Below, piece after piece: positions 16,205 to 23,067 of a DNA stretch of 64,000 bases; position 1 is the first letter of the stretch, and each line of letters starts with the position of its first letter. Origin of the DNA: RUG100 sp034927505 (GTDB lineage Bacteria > Bacillota > Clostridia > Peptostreptococcales > Anaerovoracaceae); NCBI GenBank assembly GCA_034927505.1, contig JAYFPY010000028.1, positions 1 to 64,000 of the forward strand, read 5' to 3'. The notes beneath the pieces are model-generated. The model was not told the DNA's origin and searched no databases. It worked only from the letters and a program-made list of their open reading frames with translations. The translations under genes and the position numbers were made by a program.

Positions 16205-17218
16205 CTACAACCATCCTTTCTGCAGATTCCTGTTCTTTACCCTGTCCAGCCGCCGCAGCACACTGCCGCACCGGCAAGGTTCTTTTATTATCCTGCTTAT
16301 GTCTCCCGTCCTGTATCTTATCAGCGGCATGCCTTTTCGGGTCAAGGTTGTGAAGACTATCTCCCCCCACTTCCCGTCGGTCTGCAGCTCGCCGTTTTCC
16401 GGATCGATTATTTCTATGTACAGATCGGCTTCCCGGATGTGATATCCCTGCAGCATTTCGCAGCTGACAGCACATCCCAGGCCCATCTCGGTCATTCCGT
16501 AATGTTCGAAGACCCGGCATCCCCAGATCTCAGTCAGATCCTTCACGACAGCCGGAGACACATACTCTCCGCTGAGGAGCACCGTCGAAAGATCCAGCTT
16601 TGCAGTGTGTTTCATCAGGCCGTGCATCTGAGTAGGCAGTCCGACTATAGATGTGATGCCACGGCTGTATATGACGTCCAGGATCGTGTTGTATGAAAGC
16701 CCCTTACCGATAAGCCCCAGGCAGTACACCTTGGCGCCGAACCTTTCGACTCCCCTCTTTATCAGGTCGCCCACCGAGCCCGGCCTTTCATATGGCATCA
16801 GCACCAGCAGTCTGTCATTTTCATCGATCAGATTTCGCATCCCGTTGGCAAAGTAATCCACCGTCAGCTCCTGGTCTTCCTCAGTGAAATACACTCTTTT
16901 GGGAAAGCCGCTGCTGCCGCCGGTCTCAAGTGTCACGATCCGGCTGATCTCGCTCTGCGGTACGCATACCATTTCTTCGCCTCTTGCCGAAAGCTCTTCC
17001 GGCAGAGTAAACGGCAGCCAGGCAAAACCATCCGGGCTGTCAAAAGACATATCCTTCATACTGTCTCTGAAATGTTCGCGGTAAAACGGTGAATGCTCTA
17101 TTGCATACAAGACTGTTTCCCGCAGCATTTCCATCTGATTTTCCAGCAATGCCTCATGAGTCAGCGACCCTTCGGCCATCCCCAGCTTTCTTTCTGTCCA
17201 CCTGTCAAGATACAGCAT
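16205..17218 (-). CDS. Short phenylacetate-CoA-ligase-like adenylating protein
   Basis: 337 residues, shorter than PaaK (about 430). Recognisable features: SGFPKRVYFTEEDQ at 111-124 after ETGGSS (AMP/phosphate loop), FEHYGMTEMGLGCAVSC (adenylate-binding core), and the hinge region YRTGDISRIIKEPCRCGSVLRRLDR. The C-terminal lid domain is missing or minimal. The protein may adenylate a carboxylate without thioester chemistry. It is the fourth gene of the operon, with 3-4 bases to the previous gene. It resembles a family I recall as DVU_1553. The substrate is unknown. Confidence 0.75.
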   Translation of the reverse strand: MLYLDRWTERKLGMAEGSLTHEALLENQMEMLRETVLYAIEHSPFYREHFRDSMKDMSFDSPDGFAWLPFTLPEELSARGEEMVCVPQSEISRIVTLETGGSSGFPKRVYFTEEDQELTVDYFANGMRNLIDENDRLLVLMPYERPGSVGDLIKRGVERFGAKVYCLGLIGKGLSYNTILDVIYSRGITSIVGLPTQMHGLMKHTAKLDLSTVLLSGEYVSPAVVKDLTEIWGCRVFEHYGMTEMGLGCAVSCEMLQGYHIREADLYIEIIDPENGELQTDGKWGEIVFTTLTRKGMPLIRYRTGDISRIIKEPCRCGSVLRRLDRVKNRNLQKGWL

Positions 17219-17221
17219 GGC

Positions 17222-17596
17222 TCAGTCTTCCCATCCCAGCATATCAGACAGTTCTTCCATTGCAGCCTTTATCATCTTCGGACATTTCTCTACCTTGTTC
17301 AGAGGATTTCCCTCCAGCAGTTCGCTGCATTCGATAGTTCCAAAAGCATCCTCGAACCACTCGAAAAAATCTCTGCAGAGTTTCATGTCGGCTTCTTTTG
17401 GATCTGCCAGATGCAGGATGCACATGGCCGCTGTCACTATGCCGCAGTTTTTTCCCTGATTCATTCCAAAACAGAGACCACCCATAGCGTCTACCAACTC
17501 CTGATTTTCTTTACCCATTCTCTTCAGGCCCATGTCCATCATTACCTGACTGCAGCAGTATCCTTTTAATTTGTATTCCAGTATTTCCTGATCCAT
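17222..17596 (-). CDS. C_GCAxxG_C_C-family redox protein
   Basis: 124 residues with the family cysteine pattern: GYCCSQVMMDMG at residues 12-23, GGLCFGMNQGKNCGIVTAAMCIL at about 39-61, and a further Cys in LCRDFFEWFE. Such proteins probably bind a metal or Fe-S centre or act in thiol redox transfer. No enzyme activity is established for this branch. Spacing of 12 bases to the methyltransferase gene and 3 to the ligase gene points to tight co-expression. It resembles a family I recall as DVU_1555. Confidence 0.75.
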   Translation of the reverse strand: MDQEILEYKLKGYCCSQVMMDMGLKRMGKENQELVDAMGGLCFGMNQGKNCGIVTAAMCILHLADPKEADMKLCRDFFEWFEDAFGTIECSELLEGNPLNKVEKCPKMIKAAMEELSDMLGWED

Positions 17597-17608
17597 GATC
17601 GATTCTCC

Positions 17609-18313
17609 TTACAGCGGCTTTTCAGCCACCAGCATAAAATACCCTGTCTTTTTGGTATTCTTTATACATGTATCCGGTTCTTCGCCGTTCATCATCTTTT
17701 CAGCCGCATAGCTGTCCAGGTCCATCGAACGGTCTTCTTCCATTACTATTTTGTACCCGATGCTCTTCAGCATCTTTTTCAGGGGCTCCACAAAGAATTT
17801 TCCGTCATACCTGAAATCCACCAGTCGCTGCTTGTGGTCTTCGGCACAATCATCGCTGCATTCACCTTCCTCATGAGGTTTTATCGATTCTTCGGCAGCC
17901 TTTCTTGCAACTGCCGCCATGATATCCGGATCCGGATCCTTGTGGCACATATCGCTGATGAACAACTTTCCGCCCTTTTTAAGAACACACCATGATTCAT
18001 GGAGGGCTTCATCGGGCATATTTATCAGCGACAGAACACATTCCATCACTACTCCGTCGAATGAAAATGAAGAAAACCCTTCAAGGAATTCGCCGTCCCC
18101 GTATTTGACCTCTGCGTCAAGTCCTCTCGCCTTGGTCCTGCTGACCATGTCCAAAGACGTATCGATAGCCGACACTTCATATCCGAGATCCTTTTCCAGA
18201 TGCTCTGTGGTATCGCCTTCTCCGCATCCGACCTCCAGTATCTTCGCACCCTTTTCGAATCCGCAGATCTTCATTGCTTTGTCTGTTATTCTAAATTCTC
18301 CCGGTCTCAACAT
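17609..18313 (-). CDS. Class I SAM-dependent methyltransferase of the molybdenum-hydroxylase cluster
   Basis: 234 residues. A Rossmann methyltransferase core carries motif I ILEVGCGEGDTTEHL (about 25-39), motif II acidic residue in VSAIDTS, FDGVVMECVLSL, and LKKGGKLFISDM. After the core comes an insertion with GECSDDCAEDH, a Cys-containing element not seen in generic UbiE-type enzymes. The acceptor is unknown. A radical SAM enzyme directly upstream and a redox protein directly downstream suggest joint modification of a cofactor or small molecule. It resembles the family I recall as DVU_1556. Confidence 0.8.
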   Translation of the reverse strand: MLRPGEFRITDKAMKICGFEKGAKILEVGCGEGDTTEHLEKDLGYEVSAIDTSLDMVSRTKARGLDAEVKYGDGEFLEGFSSFSFDGVVMECVLSLINMPDEALHESWCVLKKGGKLFISDMCHKDPDPDIMAAVARKAAEESIKPHEEGECSDDCAEDHKQRLVDFRYDGKFFVEPLKKMLKSIGYKIVMEEDRSMDLDSYAAEKMMNGEEPDTCIKNTKKTGYFMLVAEKPL

Positions 18314-18314
18314 T

Positions 18315-19700
18315 CTATTTTTCTCCTCGCCATAATCCGTTGTATGCGCAAAATGGGATCAGCCTGTCATCGTCTGTCAGCTGCACCACTCTGCATCTCT
18401 TCAATCTTTCCGCGTCTAAATTGCTCTCATCCATGAAAGCCATCCCCGTCAGCGTAAAGGTATTAGTCTTATAATACTGCAGGAACCGGTCCATGTCCAT
18501 GATTTCATCTGCCGCAGGCTCGCAGCAGCAGCATGATTCCTCTTCATCTTCATCCTGTTCGGGAAGATCCCATTTGTTCAGGACGTAATCCCTGTCTTTC
18601 TTTATGATATCTATCGGATCCTGTTCGCCGCAGCAGTCACAGCATGAAACTCCGCTGCTCTTTGTCTCCTCGCTGACCTGACATGTCACTTTGTCTCCCT
18701 CCTTCAAGAAGGTGCTGTAAAAGCAGCATAGAGTATGCCCTGTTGTTATCGGGCAGAAATCCTCATATTTGAATCCGTCGGCCTGCTCTTCTATTGCATG
18801 GAGAACATCGAACATAGTCACTCTGTTTTTGCTTTCCGGATATCGTCCGAAATAACTGACAGGCTGGAAATGGATGCCTTTGACCACATCCACGTTGTCC
18901 AGAAGATAGCTTATCATATCTCCGATCTGATCCAGATTCACGCCTCTTACCACTGTAGGGACCAGTGTCACCGGCAGTCCCGCCTTCCGGCAGTTTTCCA
19001 CCGCCTTCTTTTTGGTCGCCAGCAGGGGTTCGTTCCTGAGAGTCATGTACACATCGTCAGTCAAGCCGTCGAACTGCATGAAAGCCACCGAGACTCCCGC
19101 ATCCTTCAGTTTCTTTGCATAGCCGTCTTCTTCTGCAATGCGTTTGCCATTGGTGTTCAGCTGTATATAATTGAACCCCTTGTCAACCGCCATGGCGACT
19201 ATCTCCGGCAGATCGTCCCGCACTGTGGGCTCTCCCCCGGAAAGCTGGATGTTGTACGGGTATTCTTTCTCTCCCAGTTCCAGCAGTCTGTCGTATTTCC
19301 TCGACATTTCTTCAAGAGACGGCTCGCCCGAGTCTCCCTCTCCGGCTTGCGCAAAGCAGTAAGGGCAGTGCTGATTGCATCTCTGAGTCACATCTATCAG
19401 AACACAGCATGTGGTCTGCATGTGATTCTGACAGGGCCCGCAGTGAAGAGGGCATTCGCTGCCGTTTTCACCGGATGCATCTGCACCTTCCGTCAGTACC
19501 ACCGGCGGCGGTATGTTCACCACATGACGTCCGGTCCACTTCAAATAATCTTCCACCCGATCCGCCACCGGCACCTTCCAGCTGCCGTGTTCTTGGCAGG
19601 TCTTTGTGATGAATACTTCCCCATTTTCTTCTATATACTGCGCCGGCAGCGGCTTTGCGCACACCGGGCAGATGCTCTGGACTTTTTCCAGGATCTTCAT
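18315..19700 (-). CDS. trsS: Radical SAM protein, TrsS-like, first gene of the maturation operon
   Basis: 461 residues. An N-terminal zinc-ribbon-like part (CPVCAKPLPAQ, then CQEHGSW) precedes a CxLHCGPCQNH element. The radical SAM core follows: the SAM cluster motif CNQHCPYC at about residues 108-115, and GGEPTVRDD for SAM binding. A Cys-rich tail follows: CCDCC at about 375 and four consecutive Cys near 414. The overall plan matches proteins that I recall as radical SAM (seleno)protein TrsS, whose role is not known. It is distantly similar to tetraether-synthase-type enzymes in the N-terminal layout. It has its own promoter and AAGGAG. No in-frame TGA (Sec) is present in this copy. Confidence 0.8.
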   Translation of the reverse strand: MKILEKVQSICPVCAKPLPAQYIEENGEVFITKTCQEHGSWKVPVADRVEDYLKWTGRHVVNIPPPVVLTEGADASGENGSECPLHCGPCQNHMQTTCCVLIDVTQRCNQHCPYCFAQAGEGDSGEPSLEEMSRKYDRLLELGEKEYPYNIQLSGGEPTVRDDLPEIVAMAVDKGFNYIQLNTNGKRIAEEDGYAKKLKDAGVSVAFMQFDGLTDDVYMTLRNEPLLATKKKAVENCRKAGLPVTLVPTVVRGVNLDQIGDMISYLLDNVDVVKGIHFQPVSYFGRYPESKNRVTMFDVLHAIEEQADGFKYEDFCPITTGHTLCCFYSTFLKEGDKVTCQVSEETKSSGVSCCDCCGEQDPIDIIKKDRDYVLNKWDLPEQDEDEEESCCCCEPAADEIMDMDRFLQYYKTNTFTLTGMAFMDESNLDAERLKRCRVVQLTDDDRLIPFCAYNGLWRGEK

Positions 19701-19737
19701 TTTTGTTTCTCCTTTTTAAAGAATAACGTACACTATT

Positions 19738-19766
19738 ATTATGAAGTATGATTTTACGGTTTTCAA
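19738..19766 (-). promoter_or_regulatory. Promoter of the radical SAM maturation operon
   Basis: Minus-strand TTGAAA (19761-19766), a 17-base spacer and CATAAT (19738-19743), 38 bases before the ATG. Confidence 0.65.
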
Positions 19767-19797
19767 GAGTAAAATGCACCACCGGCTTGTTTGTGAA

Positions 19798-19871
19798 TAG
19801 TTTGCCGCAACTTAATATTATATGAATTATCTGACTTTTCGGCAAATTTGTTTAAACAACACGGCAAACTA
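19798..19871. promoter_or_regulatory. Long inverted repeat between the divergent molybdenum operons
   Basis: TAGTTTGCCG (19798-19807) and its exact complement CGGCAAACTA (19862-19871) lie 54 bases apart, with a third half-site CGGCAAA at 19840-19846. The right arm ends just before the -35 box of the plus-strand promoter. The layout suggests a regulator that controls both operons, perhaps by looping. The ModE-fusion protein at 11.2 kb is one candidate. Confidence 0.6.
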
Positions 19872-19876
19872 GTACA

Positions 19877-19905
19877 TTGACCATTTTTTATTTAACTGTT
19901 AGAAT
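19877..19905 (+). promoter_or_regulatory. Promoter of the molybdenum hydroxylase operon
   Basis: TTGACC (19877-19882), a 17-base spacer and TAGAAT (19900-19905). Transcription would begin near 19912, giving a 220-base leader. Confidence 0.75.
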
Positions 19906-19920
19906 ATTGTAAATGACAAT

Positions 19921-20083
19921 TGAGTACGCTATCCGATTCTCCATTCCTGGGGTAGAAAACTATTCTATGACGGATATGAGAACCTTGGGTATGGGCGGAA
20001 ACGTCCATATCCCCCGTGTTTGGAAAGGATGAATTAATAGTAACGTATCATCAGCCTTTTCGCACACGGCGGAAAGGTCTTTT
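19921..20083 (+). promoter_or_regulatory. Structured leader RNA, candidate riboswitch, upstream of the Mo hydroxylase
   Basis: Pairings I can draw on the plus strand: P1 TGA-(g)-TACG (19921-19928) with CGTATCA (20044-20050); P2 TATCCG (19930-19935) with CGGATA (19971-19976); an inner hairpin TAGAA/TTCTA (19953-19967); TTCTC (19937-19941) with GAGAA (19978-19982), which would form a pseudoknot across P2; and P3, an 11-bp stem (19987-19997 / 20002-20012) capped by a GAAA tetraloop. Directly after P1 comes a terminator-like hairpin, CCTTTTCGC / GCGGAAAGG (20055-20077) followed by TCTTTT. This aptamer-plus-terminator plan is that of a transcriptional riboswitch. I do not recognise the class. A molybdenum/tungsten cofactor riboswitch is the first to test. 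Confidence 0.6.
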
Positions 20084-20133
20084 AGTTTGTCAAATTTCAA
20101 AGTTTTAGCAGTATAACTGCATAGGAGGCAATT

Positions 20134-22983
20134 ATGAAACTAAGAAAAATGACATTGAACATCAACGGTGCCGACCGAATGTTCATATGTGATCCGGAGA
20201 AGGACACTCTTGCCGACGTGGTAAGACGCCTTGGGCTGACAGGTACTAAAGTAGGATGCGGTACCGGAGTGTGCGGATCATGTTCCGTTATTCTTGATGG
20301 ACAGGTAGTACGTTCATGTACCAAAAAGATATCCAAGATCGAAGAATACAGCGAAGTCCTGACTATCGAAGGAATCGGATCTCCGAGAAACCTTCACCCT
20401 CTTCAGGTAGCTTTCATGAATCACGGCGGAGTCCAGTGCGGATTCTGTACGCCGGGATTCATCGTTTCGGCTTATGCCCTTCTTGAGGAAAACAACGATC
20501 CGACAAGAGAAGAAGTCAGAGACTGGTTCCAGAAACACAGAAATATCTGCAGATGCACCGGCTACAAGCAGATCGTTGACTCGGTCATGCTGGCGGCAAA
20601 GGTCCTCCGCGGAGAATGCTCCATCGACGACATCAAAGTGGATCAGGGCAAACCCGGCGAATACTACGGCAAACCGATCGTAAGACCTGCAGCTCTTGCA
20701 AAAGTCTGCGGCGTATGCGACTACGGCGACGACATCGAACTGAAGATGCCGGAAAACGTGCTGCACGCAGTGATGGTACAGCCTAGAGTCGGCTTCCACG
20801 CAAAGATAAACAGTATAGACACTTCCGAGGCAGAAAAGATGCCGGGAGTTTACAAAGTAGTGACTGCAAAGGATGTAAAAGGATCCAACAGGATATGCTT
20901 TTTCCAGTTCTCACCGAGAGCACTGGCTACAGAAAGAACTCACACTCTCATCGCCGAGGACAAGATCTTCAACTACGGCGACTGTATCGCTGTTGTTGTT
21001 GCAGATACCAAATCCCATGCACGAGCAGCTGCAGACAAAGTCACTATGGATTACGAAAAACTTCCTGAATACAGAACATATCTGGAAGCAGTCATGCCTG
21101 ATGCAATACGTGTCCATGACGACCATCCTAATATGTGGGCATTCCAGCCTGTCATCAAAGGCGCCGGATATGACACCCCGGATCTGATCGAAGACGCGGC
21201 TCACGTTGTCGAGGGCAGCTTCTATTCATCGAGAGAACCTCATATGCCGATCGAGGGCGATACTATACAGGCTTACATGGGCGACAACGACATGCTTACT
21301 GTCCAGTGCAAAGCCATGGCTATTGGAGGCAATCTGGGAGACATCGCCGAGGCGACAGGACTCCCTCCTGAAAAGGTAAGAGTAATAGAGAACCCGACAG
21401 GCGGGACCTTCGGATGGGGTACTGCAGGCGGATCATTCTCTCTGGCAGCAGTAGTATGTCAGGCATGCGACTACATGCCTATAGCTCTGTCCATGACATA
21501 TGAAGAATTCATGCACTTTTCCGGAAAGCGCGCACCGGCTTTCTCCAATTCAAAGCTGGGATGCGACGAAAACGGAAAGATCGTCGGAGCTCTATGGGAC
21601 TTCGGCATCGACCACGGCGCTTACAACGAACTGGGCGACGACCTTGCCTGGAGACCTGCAAGATTCACATACTTCCCATACAGCGTTCCCAATGTAATGG
21701 GCCTGTCGAGAACGGCGTGTACAAATCACGCATACGGCGCAGCTTACAGAGGATACGGTTCGCCTCAGGCTTATACCTGCTCGGAAGCCATGATGGATAT
21801 GATGGCAGACGAGATGGGCATGGATCCTTTCGAATTCAGGTGGATCAACATCGCACGAGAAGGCGATACCAATGTGAACAGTCATACATATCTGGACTTC
21901 CCTATGGAGCAGATCATGACTACTATGAAACCGTATTATGAGGCTGCTGTAAAGAGAGCGAAAGAAGAAGATACTCCTGAAAAGAGACGTGGCGTCGGCA
22001 TTGCATGGGGCGGATACAACGTTACCGAAGGTGCTGAAGACCAGTGTACTCTCGGTATCGAACTGCTGCCTAACGGCAAATTTGCAAAGTACGACACATG
22101 GCAGGATCAGGGCCAGGGCGGAGACTCCGGTTCCCTCCAATGCACTCTTGAGGCTCTCAAACCGCTGGGCGTTTCCATCGACGATATCGAGCTGAGACAG
22201 AACGACAGTATATACGGCGTCGACTCCGGTGCATCGGCTTCATCAAGACAGCACTACATGAACACCATCGTATCGGAAATGTCAGCTCAGAAACTGATCA
22301 ACGCAATGAAAAAGCCGGACGGCACATACAGGACTTACGATGAAATGGTTGCCGAAGGCATCCCTACCAGATATGATTCACAGTATGAGAACCCTTCAGA
22401 TCCTACCATCAGCGGTCTGGATCCGAATACAGGACACGGGAACCCGACTCCTGCATACACATACGGCATGTTCCTTTCGGAAGTCGAAGTCGATGTGAAG
22501 ACAGGCAAGACAAAAGTGATCAGCATGCTTTCAGTAGATGATGTCGGCGTCATAGGAAATCCGGTATCAGTAGACGGCCAGGCTTACGGCGGACTGTCCC
22601 ACTGCATAGGATTCGCACTTACGGAAAACTATGACGACGTGAAAAAACACGGCAATATCGCCGGTGCCGGCATACCGACTATAAAGGACATCCCGGATGA
22701 TGAAAACTTCAAACTGATCCATCTGGAAAACCCAAGGTCCACCAGTCCTTACGGATCTTCCGGAGCATCGGAAGCATTCCAGTCGGCAGGACATATGGCT
22801 GTTATAAATGCAATCCACAATGCCTGCGGCGTGAGGATATACGATATCCCGGCAACGCCCGCAAAAGTCAAGGCCGGACTGGATATCATAGCCAACGGAG
22901 GGAAAACCGATCCGCCTAAGAAATACTTCCTGGGCTCGGATTTCTACGAAGAAATGGAATACATCAAAAATAATCCGGTATAA
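20134..22983 (+). CDS. Molybdopterin-dependent aldehyde/purine hydroxylase, xanthine oxidase family, no FAD domain
   Basis: 949 residues in one chain. A plant-type [2Fe-2S] domain (about 1-75; CGTGVCGSC then Cys at about 66) and a helical [2Fe-2S] domain (about 80-160; CGFCTPG and CRCTGY) are followed by the Moco-binding halves (about 185-940). GGTFGWGTAGG, AYRGYGSPQA and the C-terminal GASEAFQSAG, with a candidate catalytic Glu, mark the active site. There is no FAD domain, as in Desulfovibrio aldehyde oxidoreductase (Mop), so electrons must leave to another protein, probably the next gene product. The ribosome site is AGGAGG. The substrate cannot be read from sequence; aldehydes, purines or N-heterocycles are all possible. 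Confidence 0.9.
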   Translation: MKLRKMTLNINGADRMFICDPEKDTLADVVRRLGLTGTKVGCGTGVCGSCSVILDGQVVRSCTKKISKIEEYSEVLTIEGIGSPRNLHPLQVAFMNHGGVQCGFCTPGFIVSAYALLEENNDPTREEVRDWFQKHRNICRCTGYKQIVDSVMLAAKVLRGECSIDDIKVDQGKPGEYYGKPIVRPAALAKVCGVCDYGDDIELKMPENVLHAVMVQPRVGFHAKINSIDTSEAEKMPGVYKVVTAKDVKGSNRICFFQFSPRALATERTHTLIAEDKIFNYGDCIAVVVADTKSHARAAADKVTMDYEKLPEYRTYLEAVMPDAIRVHDDHPNMWAFQPVIKGAGYDTPDLIEDAAHVVEGSFYSSREPHMPIEGDTIQAYMGDNDMLTVQCKAMAIGGNLGDIAEATGLPPEKVRVIENPTGGTFGWGTAGGSFSLAAVVCQACDYMPIALSMTYEEFMHFSGKRAPAFSNSKLGCDENGKIVGALWDFGIDHGAYNELGDDLAWRPARFTYFPYSVPNVMGLSRTACTNHAYGAAYRGYGSPQAYTCSEAMMDMMADEMGMDPFEFRWINIAREGDTNVNSHTYLDFPMEQIMTTMKPYYEAAVKRAKEEDTPEKRRGVGIAWGGYNVTEGAEDQCTLGIELLPNGKFAKYDTWQDQGQGGDSGSLQCTLEALKPLGVSIDDIELRQNDSIYGVDSGASASSRQHYMNTIVSEMSAQKLINAMKKPDGTYRTYDEMVAEGIPTRYDSQYENPSDPTISGLDPNTGHGNPTPAYTYGMFLSEVEVDVKTGKTKVISMLSVDDVGVIGNPVSVDGQAYGGLSHCIGFALTENYDDVKKHGNIAGAGIPTIKDIPDDENFKLIHLENPRSTSPYGSSGASEAFQSAGHMAVINAIHNACGVRIYDIPATPAKVKAGLDIIANGGKTDPPKKYFLGSDFYEEMEYIKNNPV

Positions 22984-23015
22984 ACTGTACAAAAATAGTT
23001 TTGAAGGATAGAATA

Positions 23016-23055
23016 TATGTACGGTCTGCATCGAGGCGGGCCGTACATATTTTTA
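23016..23055 (+). terminator. Intercistronic terminator-like hairpin in the hydroxylase operon
   Basis: A perfect 9-bp stem TATGTACGG (23016-23024) / CCGTACATA (23041-23049), followed by TTTTT. It lies between the hydroxylase and the next gene and ends 13 bases before that gene's start. Partial termination would yield more hydroxylase than partner protein. The hairpin also contains an ATG (23017) that is therefore unlikely to be a start. Confidence 0.7.
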
Positions 23056-23067
23056 AACGGAGAATAT

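Noticed and set aside
14297..16442. Long plus-strand frames opposite the MocA-phosphatase and xdhC genes
   Set aside because: They have no recognisable domains and lie fully antisense to genes with intact catalytic motifs.
19921..20083. T-box, purine, THF or c-di-GMP riboswitch in the hydroxylase leader
   Set aside because: The TGGNACC T-box sequence, the purine core, the THF signature and the GCAAAGCC element are all absent.
23017..23067. Earlier ATG of the CCG-domain protein
   Set aside because: The start lies inside a perfect terminator-like stem, and ATG 23068 has a better ribosome site and begins the family-typical sequence.
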